Part shown: piece by piece, positions 18,065 to 27,593 of the stretch | Position numbering within the stretch: position 1 is the stretch's first letter | How the letters are laid out: every line of letters starts with the position of its first letter | NCBI GenBank assembly: GCA_018653605.1 | Contig: JABHYY010000023.1 | Location: 1 to 43,029, forward strand | DNA from: an archaeon | GTDB taxonomy: Archaea > Nanobdellota > Nanobdellia > SCGC-AAA011-G17 > GW2011-AR17 | DNA length: 43,029 bases | Direction: 5' to 3' | Position numbers and translations under genes: made by a program | The notes under the pieces: generated by a model | The model's database searches: none | The model's input: the letters and a program-made list of their open reading frames with translations, nothing else | Told to the model about the DNA's origin: nothing

Positions 18065-18961
18065 CTATACAACATGAGAGAAAACAGATCTAACATTATC
18101 TCTTCTCCATTGCAAACCTTTCAGAACTTCTTCAGGATAAGCAATAACTTGATCATCTCTTTCATGAGTTTCAGGCAAAATTTGAACAACTTGTTCTAAA
18201 AAATCATCAGATAAACCTTCAATAGTATCAATAGTTCTATCAATCCCAGCTCTATTAACTTCATCTCCATAAGGTAAAGCATAGAATGGTAATTCTTTTC
18301 TTTGTATAGCAACATCCCACTTAGTATCAGGATTCCAAAATCGATCTTCAGATAATTTAATTAAATCAGGATTAAACAACATCCCTGCAAAATAATCTAC
18401 CATCAAAACATCCCCTTGAGGTGTAAAAACATATTGAGTATCACCACTAAAACCAGCAAAAAAATTAAAAGGCCAGAAAGCATCTAGTTTATCCTTAACC
18501 TTTGCTTGTAATCCTTTAGGTACTCGGTTCAAAAATCTAGATTCAATAGCATTAACTAAAAATCTTGAAGCAATAATATTAGTGTCTCTATAGATAACTC
18601 CTTTTTCTTCACCTTTCCATGCATCAACAGTAGCAACTCTTGTTTCAGCAACACCTAAGTCTAATTTCTTACCAATCAAATACATAAGTTCAGCTTTTCT
18701 TCCAGCAATATCTTGATTTCTTATTTTTACAGAACCTGGACTCTCACACAACCAAAACCTTCCAGCATGATCCAAAGCAAAAATTTTATTATCAATTGGA
18801 GTATCAGCACAAAATAATCTTTCTTGAGGTGGAACTCTATTAACAGGCACCAAGCCTCCATTTCTAATTATTTCAAAATCAACATTAGAAGCAATATAAG
18901 AATTAAAAAAATCTTCAGCATCAGCCAAAGCACCTAAGTTCTGTCTTGATACATATGTCAT
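18065..18961 (-). CDS. Hypothetical protein, possibly HipA/PI3-4-kinase-like fold
   Basis: GRKAELMYLIGKKLDLGVAETRV ... TQYVFTPQGDVLMVDYFAGMLF weakly recalls atypical kinases. Confidence 0.35.
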   Translation of the reverse strand: MTYVSRQNLGALADAEDFFNSYIASNVDFEIIRNGGLVPVNRVPPQERLFCADTPIDNKIFALDHAGRFWLCESPGSVKIRNQDIAGRKAELMYLIGKKLDLGVAETRVATVDAWKGEEKGVIYRDTNIIASRFLVNAIESRFLNRVPKGLQAKVKDKLDAFWPFNFFAGFSGDTQYVFTPQGDVLMVDYFAGMLFNPDLIKLSEDRFWNPDTKWDVAIQRKELPFYALPYGDEVNRAGIDRTIDTIEGLSDDFLEQVVQILPETHERDDQVIAYPEEVLKGLQWRRDNVRSVFSHVV

Positions 18962-18962
18962 T

Positions 18963-20093
18963 TTACAACCTTTTCAGGTGCAAAATAACAAACAAAGCAA
19001 AAACAACTACAACCAGTACAGATCCTAAGATCAACCAGAAATTACTTTTACTTTCAACATCAAAATTGAAAACTCTCTGTTCAACCAAACCATCAGCAGT
19101 GCTAACTTCTACAACAACTTCTTGCATACCTTCTTCAACAGGATTAATGCTAAAAATCATTTCACCTGATCTGTCAGCAACAACAGTAATAGATTCAGTA
19201 TAGTCAACATTTTCAACACCATAGACAAACAAGTTAAACTCTCTAGTTTCACCTAAGTTAGTTATTTGCACTTTAAATTCAGACTCTTGTCCTACTTGCA
19301 AACCTGTAACTGAAGCAATTGAAACCAAAGCATCACTATCTACAGCAGTTGTTCCATTAACTCTTACCCAAGTAGTTTTCTCAACAGTTGTATCACCATT
19401 GTCATACTCAACTTGAACATTTAATTCATAATCACCTGACAAACCAGAAGGCACAGTTAAATACAAAGTTTGACTAGAAACTTCATCATCTTCTCCACCT
19501 TTAGCATCAAGTTCTTCAACATAAGCAACAGTTGAAACACCTTCAAGAGATGCAACAATTCTCAAATCATCTTCATCATTCTCACCCAAGTTCTCTAATC
19601 TAACTCTTACACCTAAGTAATCACCAGAATCAACACTTGAGGAACTCAAAAGAATCTCTTTAATATTTATACTATGTCTAGGTTCTTCCATATACAATGA
19701 ATATGAAACCATTTCAGAATCTTTATCATCATAGATTTCTACATACAATGTATAATCATGATCAGAAACCTCTAGATCAGATGGAATTTCTAAATACAAG
19801 GTTTTCTTGTAAGAAACACCATTTTCAACATCAAACATTTCACTGAACACTTCAAGATTACCATACTCATAACCGCCCATCCAAGCCCTTACCTTGACAT
19901 CAGTTGTGTCACCAGTACCTTCTAAATACACAACAACTTGTGCTGAGGTACCTAATTCAACTTGCACTTGGTTATCATTACTAGCTTCAATTCCATTAAC
20001 AGCAACTTTAGTTATATCATAACTCTCAGATGCAGCAACAAAACTAGCAAGTACAACAAATGCAAATAAAATAGCTAATATTAGTTTTTTCAT
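18963..20093 (-). CDS. Secreted cell-surface protein with CARDB-like repeats and C-terminal TM anchor
   Basis: Signal peptide MKKLILAILFAFVVLASFVAA; NLGENDEDDLRI / NLGETREFNLFVYG repeats; FWLILGSVLVVVVFALFVILHLKRL. Confidence 0.75.
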   Translation of the reverse strand: MKKLILAILFAFVVLASFVAASESYDITKVAVNGIEASNDNQVQVELGTSAQVVVYLEGTGDTTDVKVRAWMGGYEYGNLEVFSEMFDVENGVSYKKTLYLEIPSDLEVSDHDYTLYVEIYDDKDSEMVSYSLYMEEPRHSINIKEILLSSSSVDSGDYLGVRVRLENLGENDEDDLRIVASLEGVSTVAYVEELDAKGGEDDEVSSQTLYLTVPSGLSGDYELNVQVEYDNGDTTVEKTTWVRVNGTTAVDSDALVSIASVTGLQVGQESEFKVQITNLGETREFNLFVYGVENVDYTESITVVADRSGEMIFSINPVEEGMQEVVVEVSTADGLVEQRVFNFDVESKSNFWLILGSVLVVVVFALFVILHLKRL

Positions 20094-20159
20094 TTTTTTT
20101 AAGCCTCTTTAATACTATTCTCACCAGATCTACTCATATATAAAGCTTTCTATTTGTTA

Positions 20160-20900
20160 CTACTGATTAGAAATGAATCTCTCGGCCTGGACCTCTTCAT
20201 AAGCTTCAATTGCAAGATCAATAGCAGGATCACTCACATCTTCCATTGTATCCCTTACAGCCCAACCACTTTCATTAACTAATAAATCAGCTGATGCATT
20301 AGAATGAGAATGAGGAAATCCTTCTAAATCAAGAGTCATATGAGTAAATTCATGAAAAAGAAAATCACCAACTCGAGAAAATAATCTATACAAATCACTA
20401 ATTTCTCCCCTTAATTCAGCAAAACCAGTAGTAAGACTTTCTTCTTCTCTTAATCTAGCTTTCATCTTTTCTTTATCAAGCTCATATTTGCCTTCAGCAT
20501 TTAGGGAATAAAGATCAATCACTCTTTGTGCATCATCAAAATCATAAACATTAAAGAGAGCATCCAAAGTGTTTTGATTTAAAACAACAATTTGATCATC
20601 AGAAAAATAAGTAGCATATTTAATTTCTCCAAGACCAACATAAATATCATTTGGAACACCACACTGGACATTATTAGTTAATAAGTTTTCAAGAACCTGT
20701 CCAGGAGAAACAACTCTATCTTCTTTAGGGACATTTTGCTCAATTAGAGTAGAAATAGAATCACTTTCAGCATCAATACCAAATAATGTAACTCCATCAA
20801 TTAATATCTGTTCATTAGTACCACATTCTTGAATATCTTCATAATAACAGCCAGCTGAAGCTAATGTATATGCAAGTAAAGGTAATAATAAACTTCTCAT
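20160..20900 (-). CDS. Secreted/lipoprotein, putative zinc metalloprotease-like (HEFTH)
   Basis: Signal MRSLLLPLLAYTLASAGC; FLFHEFTHMTLDLEG matches HExxH. Confidence 0.45.
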   Translation of the reverse strand: MRSLLLPLLAYTLASAGCYYEDIQECGTNEQILIDGVTLFGIDAESDSISTLIEQNVPKEDRVVSPGQVLENLLTNNVQCGVPNDIYVGLGEIKYATYFSDDQIVVLNQNTLDALFNVYDFDDAQRVIDLYSLNAEGKYELDKEKMKARLREEESLTTGFAELRGEISDLYRLFSRVGDFLFHEFTHMTLDLEGFPHSHSNASADLLVNESGWAVRDTMEDVSDPAIDLAIEAYEEVQAERFISNQ

Positions 20901-20960
20901 AAAAATAATTTCAAAACAAGATATATATAAATCTGTCTATAAAAAGAAATAAAAAAAGAA

Positions 20961-21218
20961 TTATAAAAATTCTTTGGCTTTTTCCATAAAAGGTAAAACA
21001 GCTTCAACTTCTTCTTTAAGCATCCTACCGAGCTTAGCAAAGCTTACATCCCCATTTGCATTTCTATTCTCTCGAGAAATTTGCAATTTAGGAGTACCCT
21101 CATTATAAGAAAAAACACCTACTGTTATTTTTGTGCTTTCAAATTCTACACTCTCTGAAAACAACGATTTATCTAAACTTTTATCAAATGGCATTTTATA
21201 AAACCTCCAATCAATCAA
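20961..21218 (-). CDS. Small conserved protein, possibly PC4/ssDNA-binding-like; start may be the internal Met (MPFDKSL)
   Basis: TKITVGVFSYNEGTPKLQISRENRNANGDVSFAKLGRMLKEEVEAVLPFMEKA recalls the PC4 strand-helix pattern. Confidence 0.4.
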   Translation of the reverse strand: MIDWRFYKMPFDKSLDKSLFSESVEFESTKITVGVFSYNEGTPKLQISRENRNANGDVSFAKLGRMLKEEVEAVLPFMEKAKEFL

Positions 21219-21241
21219 AAACTTCTACCCTTTAAAAAACT

Positions 21242-21751
21242 TTAGATTCCCAATTCAGAAATAACTTCAGATAGAAACAGTTTATACCTTCTTTTAGCTT
21301 CAGGCAACATATCCATAGCATCTTCAATACTCAATTCATTACCTTCATCATCCCTAACAAAACCCCTTCTATATTTATCGATATTACCAATAAATCTAAA
21401 TCCTTCTTGTTCAAAATAATCATCTCTTCCTTCACCAACAAGCAATCCATCTAAACCATAATCTCTTAAAACTTCATTATCTCTTTCAATAAACAACACA
21501 GGTTTAGTCCAAAGATCAGTAGTATCAAATCTTTGAGAAGATTTAACTGGTTCAAAAGCAACCAAATTAATTCCAGGTAAATCAAGCCTATATTGGTTAA
21601 CACCCAAAGAACCCAAGTCATCAGCTCTACCTCTAGTTCTAACAAATTCATAAACTCTTTTAACATCACTCTCTTGAGAAAGTGCATAAGGAGCAACAGT
21701 AGCACAAGCAGCACCAATCAAACTTAAGCTTAAAAAATCTCTTCTATTCAT
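21242..21751 (-). CDS. Tat-type exported hypothetical protein
   Basis: N-terminus MNRRDFLSLSLIGAACATVAPYALSQE fits an RRxFL Tat signal and cleavage region. Confidence 0.6.
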   Translation of the reverse strand: MNRRDFLSLSLIGAACATVAPYALSQESDVKRVYEFVRTRGRADDLGSLGVNQYRLDLPGINLVAFEPVKSSQRFDTTDLWTKPVLFIERDNEVLRDYGLDGLLVGEGRDDYFEQEGFRFIGNIDKYRRGFVRDDEGNELSIEDAMDMLPEAKRRYKLFLSEVISELGI

Positions 21752-21804
21752 TGTAGTCAGAGTAAAAAACTTCCCCTATATAAGTATTATTATAATAAAA
21801 AAAA

Positions 21805-23952
21805 TTAAAAAAGAGAACTAAAAAAGTTCAATATTTTGTCCCATAGATTGCTAACATCTTCAGTAAAACCTTCTTCAAATTCAATAGCATCACCAACACT
21901 AACAACATCCAAGTTAAACACTCTTTCTTCATACAAGTTACCATTTTCAATAATAACTTTCAAACCATAATTTCCTGATTCTAAGTCATTAGGTACACTA
22001 ACTCTGTATAAAGCACCATCTTGTTCACTTCTATCTAAGTCAACAAAACTGCCATAACTTTTCTGGTCATTAAAGATAAATGTTAATTGAATATCTCTAG
22101 CATCAAAACTGTTTCTGTTATGCATTTCAACGAAAACAACAATTTCATTGTCCATAGCATTGTTTGACAAACAACCATTTGAATATTCGTAGTTACCAGT
22201 CACTTCAACATCTGAATCAAAGCAGTACCATGATCCTAAGCTTACAGCATTCATAACATTCACTTCAGTAACTTCTAACAAATTACTTTCATAGTTACTT
22301 GGAACATAAGGTTCTTCACCGCCACCAATAACATCATTAACTTTAACTGAAACTTCTTGTGAATCACTCAATCCACCATCAGTAACACTAACAGTTAAAT
22401 AGTACTGGCCAGCATCTTGAAATCCAGTTTGCCATGTCCAGGTATCACCTAGAGCATCTCCAGCATCAAGACCTTCAAAGCTAAAAGATAAAACATCGCC
22501 ATCTTCATCAGTTGCAGAAGCTACAATTTCAATAAATGTACCTTCATCAACTTCAATATCAGCAATATTATCTAATACAGGTGCATGATTATTTGGATTA
22601 ACACTTCCATCTAAAACAGTAATTGTGAATTCAACTTTAACATCACACTCACCATCATCAACAGTCACATCAATGTCATAAACACCAGCATCTCCAACAG
22701 AAGTTTGCCAGTTATAATCTGGACCTTGTGCATTACCAACAATACCTTCCCATGAAAAACTAAGTTGATCATGATCAGCATCAGTTGCATCAATTTCAAC
22801 ACTTACAGAGTCACCTTCATAAACAGTGATATCATCTACAGGTTCAACAAAAGGACAAACATTTCCAGTTGTACTTGCTTCATTAACAGTAATTGTAAAC
22901 AATCCTTCATTATGAGACATGTACTCATGAACTTCATCCCATACAGATACACTGTCAACATAAACACCAGCATCTCCAACAGAAGTTCTCCATGTAGCTG
23001 TATATGTTGTAGGAACATCTGTATTGTTATTCAAAACATAGTTCTGATTCAATGTAGTAAAAATAGCTCCATCAAAAACACCATCAATATCAAAGTAAAT
23101 TGAGTCACCATCAGCATCATACATATAGATAACTTCATTACCTAAAACTTTACCACCAATAGCTTTTGTTAAGTATTCAAAGTAACTATCAACAACTTCA
23201 AGAGTCATAACAACAGTTTCACCTTCATCAACAGTATAAGCTGCATCTGAAACTAAAGGTGCACTACCAAAGTCTCCCCATGGATTATAAGGTTCTAATT
23301 CCCATTCCCATAAAGGAGTTTCATCATCTAAAATCTCTACAGTAGCCCATCCATAATGATCTGCATCATAGTAAGCACTTGCAGGTGTCCAAACATCACA
23401 TGTCCAAACATCTCCAACTTCTGTAAGATCTGAATCTAATACTGAACTTGTACTTTGTGTAGATAAGTATTCAGCACCATCATTCAACCAAAAGAAGTCA
23501 AAAACTGCATCTTCATAACCTTCAACATAACATGTCAAATCATCTCCACTAAATGGTTCAGCTGGATCAATTACAACATTTCCATCATTACCAATCTCTG
23601 GAGAACCAGAAACAGTAACAGTTTCAGAACCATAAAAATCTGCATCATAGTAAGCACTTGCAGGTGTCCAGACATCACATGTCCATGTATCTCCACCTTC
23701 AGTAATACTTGAGTCTAATGTTAAAGAAGTGCTTTGACTAGATAAGTACTCAGCACCATTTTTCATCCAGTAAAAGTCAAAAACAGTATTTTCTTCACCT
23801 GAAACAAAACATTTCAGATCATCGCTAACATCTGGGTTACTTGGTGTGATTGCCACATCTCCAGCGCTAACAAAACTTGAAAATACTAATAACATAAACA
23901 AAGATAAAAAAATTAAAATTGTTTTTTTCATCATTTTTCTTGTGTCCTCCAA
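21805..23952 (-). CDS. Large secreted surface protein with duplicated N-terminal domains and PKD-like domains
   Basis: Signal peptide; two copies of ...TCDVWTPASAYYDAD.YG...; ATDEDGDVLSFSFEG...DAGQYYLTVSVTDGG. Confidence 0.8.
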   Translation of the reverse strand: MEDTRKMMKKTILIFLSLFMLLVFSSFVSAGDVAITPSNPDVSDDLKCFVSGEENTVFDFYWMKNGAEYLSSQSTSLTLDSSITEGGDTWTCDVWTPASAYYDADFYGSETVTVSGSPEIGNDGNVVIDPAEPFSGDDLTCYVEGYEDAVFDFFWLNDGAEYLSTQSTSSVLDSDLTEVGDVWTCDVWTPASAYYDADHYGWATVEILDDETPLWEWELEPYNPWGDFGSAPLVSDAAYTVDEGETVVMTLEVVDSYFEYLTKAIGGKVLGNEVIYMYDADGDSIYFDIDGVFDGAIFTTLNQNYVLNNNTDVPTTYTATWRTSVGDAGVYVDSVSVWDEVHEYMSHNEGLFTITVNEASTTGNVCPFVEPVDDITVYEGDSVSVEIDATDADHDQLSFSWEGIVGNAQGPDYNWQTSVGDAGVYDIDVTVDDGECDVKVEFTITVLDGSVNPNNHAPVLDNIADIEVDEGTFIEIVASATDEDGDVLSFSFEGLDAGDALGDTWTWQTGFQDAGQYYLTVSVTDGGLSDSQEVSVKVNDVIGGGEEPYVPSNYESNLLEVTEVNVMNAVSLGSWYCFDSDVEVTGNYEYSNGCLSNNAMDNEIVVFVEMHNRNSFDARDIQLTFIFNDQKSYGSFVDLDRSEQDGALYRVSVPNDLESGNYGLKVIIENGNLYEERVFNLDVVSVGDAIEFEEGFTEDVSNLWDKILNFFSSLF

Positions 23953-23959
23953 TTAAACC

Positions 23960-25483
23960 TCAAAATCTGAATCCTGCTCTAGCAAAAACTCTTCCAGATG
24001 GTGTAACTTTTTCAGCAGCTGGTCCTTCAAAACCAGTTACATCAGCTCCAACACCAACACTAAAGTCTCTTGCTCTTGTAGGGAATACATCAACAGCACC
24101 ACCAACAGTACCAACTGAACTTGAAGTGTTCAATTCAGCACCATCTGCTAGTTCTGCAGTAGATCTAAAATGATCAGCACTACCATAAACAGTTAAGTCA
24201 ACAGGACCAGCATGTGCAGTTGCATCAGCAGTAAAGCCCAATCCAATAATTTCCTGAGCATCACTTCCACCACCAACGCCACCACTAACAGCAACTCTAG
24301 CTCTACCTGCTTCATTTTCGCCTCTCAAAGCAACTTCAACAGCAGGAATTACTCTTCCAGTTGTATCTTGTTTACCAGCATAGTCAACAGCATTGAATCT
24401 TGCTTGTAATCTTCCACCAGCAGTTAAGGTCAATGCTCTTGAAACATTCCAACCATAAGCAGCAGATGCATCAACATCAAAAACAGTTACCATACCAGCA
24501 TCTCCAAGTTGAAGATGTGATATACTTATTCTACTTGCATCTAAGTAAACAGATCCCTTATCACTTGTAGGAATTCTTAAACCACCTTCAAAGAAAGCAC
24601 CATTTCCAACAATTGGAAGTGCTCCATTCTCTCTAATATGTTGGTATCCACCAGTAATTGCAAATCTTTGTCTTTCAAAATCAGCAGTTGTATCACTTGT
24701 AACAGGCATTTCAACTACAACACCATCATCCATTGGCATTTCAACAACCTCTTCCAAACCAGCTAATCCAGTCCAGAAGTTTTCTCCAGGAACTAAAATA
24801 GGTTTGTATGTATCTACACCAGCCCATTCATCACCAAAAACACCATCAGCTCTAGCTACAACAGTAGGAACTGTACCTGAATTTGCTACAACCATATTTC
24901 TAGCTAAATTTAAGTAATTATCAGCAACTGTATTTAGTTTAATCCAATCAGCACTACCACCAACAAAAAGGTCTCTTCTTCGAAGCATAGCTTCAGCTGA
25001 TCTTTGATATTCAGTAACTCTTCCTCTAACAGCAGGAGTCAATTTTGATATATGAACAACAGACATTGTATCACTTTCAGGACCAGAAGCAGCACTTATA
25101 CCTTCGTAAAAAGCTCTTCCTTCAGTACCTTCACCAAACAATGCAGCTTCTTCAGAAGCTCTTTCAGTTTGATAAGCCATCAAGGCATTATTAACATCAA
25201 CAACAACATTATCTTGTTCTTCTCTGTTCAAATCACCAAAGCCAGGATAGTGTACACTTGCCAAATCTTCAGCAACATTCCATGCTAATTCATCAGAAAG
25301 AACATTCTGAACAGTTTCACCAGCTTTAGGTGTTAAATTATATAGCTGTCTTAAATCAACAGCTTCTTCAAGAGCCATAGGCTCTGCGTCTTCTTGTGCA
25401 CCTGCAGCTAATGGAGACAGAGCAATCCCTGTACCAAGAGCATATGTTGCAACATTTTTTACAGAATCATAGTTTTTATTCAT
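23960..25483 (-). CDS. Secreted protein with C-terminal beta-barrel-like domain
   Basis: Signal-like N-terminus ending in AAGAQE; C-terminal half of alternating amphipathic strands ending GRVFARAGFRF with terminal Phe. Confidence 0.55.
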   Translation of the reverse strand: MNKNYDSVKNVATYALGTGIALSPLAAGAQEDAEPMALEEAVDLRQLYNLTPKAGETVQNVLSDELAWNVAEDLASVHYPGFGDLNREEQDNVVVDVNNALMAYQTERASEEAALFGEGTEGRAFYEGISAASGPESDTMSVVHISKLTPAVRGRVTEYQRSAEAMLRRRDLFVGGSADWIKLNTVADNYLNLARNMVVANSGTVPTVVARADGVFGDEWAGVDTYKPILVPGENFWTGLAGLEEVVEMPMDDGVVVEMPVTSDTTADFERQRFAITGGYQHIRENGALPIVGNGAFFEGGLRIPTSDKGSVYLDASRISISHLQLGDAGMVTVFDVDASAAYGWNVSRALTLTAGGRLQARFNAVDYAGKQDTTGRVIPAVEVALRGENEAGRARVAVSGGVGGGSDAQEIIGLGFTADATAHAGPVDLTVYGSADHFRSTAELADGAELNTSSSVGTVGGAVDVFPTRARDFSVGVGADVTGFEGPAAEKVTPSGRVFARAGFRF

Positions 25484-25611
25484 TTTGTATATACCTCGCG
25501 AGTATTATTACTCCTGCAAAATTACAACTGGTTTATAAACCTTTCGATAGAGTAACAACTCCAAAGTGATAGCAACAGTTATAAATACTCCAAAATTTCC
25601 ATAAATCCAAC

Positions 25612-25833
25612 ATGGGAAAAGTTCATACAAAAGCAAAGAGAAGGTTTGGTGGAGGACACACTTTAGGTAGCACTAGATTAGCTTCAAGAAAGAGAACAGC
25701 AAGGCCAAGAAGTTTTAGCTCAGAAGAAGCAGCAAAGAAATGGGCAGAAGCACAAAAAATCAAAGATTTTGACCTAAAGAACCTTAGAGCTGATCATGCT
25801 TCAACAAAAAAAATAATTATAATAAAAAAATAA
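25612..25833 (+). CDS. Small basic conserved protein
   Basis: MGKVHTKAKRRFGGGHTLGSTRLASRKRTARPRSFSSEEAAKKWAEAQ; ATG shortly after promoter-like ATAAATA. Confidence 0.65.
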   Translation: MGKVHTKAKRRFGGGHTLGSTRLASRKRTARPRSFSSEEAAKKWAEAQKIKDFDLKNLRADHASTKKIIIIKK

Positions 25834-25834
25834 T

Positions 25835-26758
25835 TTATTCAAACAAATCTTCTTTCTTTTTATCTGTAAAAACATATAATATAATCAGTACAACAATAAA
25901 AATAAGTAGTACAAAAGATAAGAACCTTGCATAGTTTGTTTCAGAAGCAGAACAGCTTTCCTCGTCGATAACAACAGTAGTTCCATTAACCTCTTCTTCC
26001 TCTTCAATAACTTCTTCTTCCTCAGGAATCTCAACAACCTCTTCAACAATTTCAAGCTCAACAATCTTATTCACAGTAGTAGTATAACTAACAATCACAG
26101 GACTATCAACATGCTCATCATCCCAAACATACAACATATCAGTGTAAACACCAGCATCACCTTCTGAAGTAACCCAACCAAATGAATAAAATCCAGTGTA
26201 CAAAAGAACAGTACTATTCTCAAAACCAGAATCACCAATCAAGTTAAAATAAACCCCATCACCCTCAGCATCATAAACATAAACATTATCAGTTGTTCTA
26301 AAGACTTTTTTCCAAAGATAAGTAAAATAATTGTTCTTCACTTCGACAGTAAAAACAGCAGTTTCACCCTCAGCAACACTAGTTGAACTAGTAGAAACAC
26401 TAGGAACAGTGTTAATTATAACAGGTACAACAACAATTTCAGTATCATTCGCTTCTTCAACAACAACAAGCTCTTCTTCATCAATCAGTATAATCTCAGT
26501 ATCCTCAGCTGTCACTTCAGTTTCAGGTTCCTCTTCTACTACAACCACTTCAACATCAAAACCACAACAGCATCTTTCTAAAGCAGTACAAGAAACAAAT
26601 CCAATATCCTCTTCAGAATTTTCACAAGTACTATCTTCATTTAACTCTCTACACTCAGCATAATCATATCCTAAGCTCAAGCATGTGTCTTCACAAGTAT
26701 CTGCCAAACAAAACGGCAACAATAATATAACAACCCCCACAATTAACCATATTTTCAT
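25835..26758 (-). CDS. Secreted surface protein with Cys-rich N-terminus, PKD-like domain, acidic stalk and C-terminal TM anchor
   Basis: Signal; CEDTCLSLGYDYAECRELNEDSTC; YVYDAEGDGVYFNLIG...GDAGVYTDMLYVWDDEHV; FLSFVLLIFIVVLIILYVFTDKKKE. Confidence 0.75.
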   Translation of the reverse strand: MKIWLIVGVVILLLPFCLADTCEDTCLSLGYDYAECRELNEDSTCENSEEDIGFVSCTALERCCCGFDVEVVVVEEEPETEVTAEDTEIILIDEEELVVVEEANDTEIVVVPVIINTVPSVSTSSTSVAEGETAVFTVEVKNNYFTYLWKKVFRTTDNVYVYDAEGDGVYFNLIGDSGFENSTVLLYTGFYSFGWVTSEGDAGVYTDMLYVWDDEHVDSPVIVSYTTTVNKIVELEIVEEVVEIPEEEEVIEEEEEVNGTTVVIDEESCSASETNYARFLSFVLLIFIVVLIILYVFTDKKKEDLFE

Positions 26759-26873
26759 ATAGTAGAAAATTCAAATAATCTTTATAATAATTGTTGTTGT
26801 TTGAAGATTATAATAAGGGAGCTTATTAGCACTGACAGCAAGCCTAATAAACAAATGCCTATTATATATAGAT

Positions 26874-27593
26874 ATGAAACCCTTTTGGCCAGCTGTAAAC
26901 AAAGTAATCAAGTATTCCAACATTATAATAGAAGTATTAGATGCCAGATTTCCAGAATTAACAAGAAATCAAGAGATTGAAGACAAGATCAAAAGAAAAA
27001 AATTAATTTTGGTTTTGAACAAGTGTGATCTGGTTGATAAAAAGGAAGTTGAAGCTTGGGCAAAAGAACACAATGCCTTATTTGTTTCAGCAACAAAAAG
27101 ATTAGGCACTACAATGTTAAAAAGAAAAATTATTTCTCTATCAAAAGGAAAAACAACAGTTGGTGTTTTAGGATATCCAAACACAGGAAAAAGTTCTATA
27201 ATAAATGTGCTTGCTGGTCGAAGAGCAGCAAAAACTTCACCACAGTCAGGATATACAAAAGGAAGACAATTAATTCGAATGTCACCAAACATTTATCTGT
27301 TTGACACACCAGGTGTTTTACCTTACAAAGAAAAAGATGAATTAAAACATAGCTTAACCTCAACAAAAGATTTTACAAAAGTTAAAGATCCTGAGACAGT
27401 TGCATTTGAACTTATTAAATTAAAAAAAACAACAATACAAAAGTTTTACAAATTAGAATCAGATGATCCAGAAGAATTGTTAGAAGAGTTAGGACAAAAA
27501 TTAGGCAAATTAAAAAAAGGTGGAAAGGTTAACTTTGATGCAACAGCAAGGATTATTTTAAAAGATTGGCAAAGAGGGAAAATTAAAGGGTAA
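26874..27593 (+). CDS. Circularly permuted YlqF/MMR1-HSR1-type GTPase
   Basis: G4 NKCD precedes G1 GYPNTGKSS and G3 DTPG. Confidence 0.93.
   Translation: MKPFWPAVNKVIKYSNIIIEVLDARFPELTRNQEIEDKIKRKKLILVLNKCDLVDKKEVEAWAKEHNALFVSATKRLGTTMLKRKIISLSKGKTTVGVLGYPNTGKSSIINVLAGRRAAKTSPQSGYTKGRQLIRMSPNIYLFDTPGVLPYKEKDELKHSLTSTKDFTKVKDPETVAFELIKLKKTTIQKFYKLESDDPEELLEELGQKLGKLKKGGKVNFDATARIILKDWQRGKIKG

Noticed and set aside
26759-26873. C/D-box sRNA or riboswitch in the intergenic region
   Set aside because: No convincing RUGAUGA/CUGA box pairs or conserved aptamer could be identified by eye.
26874-27593. Permuted G-motif order in the GTPase as novel
   Set aside because: Circular permutation is an established feature of YlqF/MMR1 GTPases.
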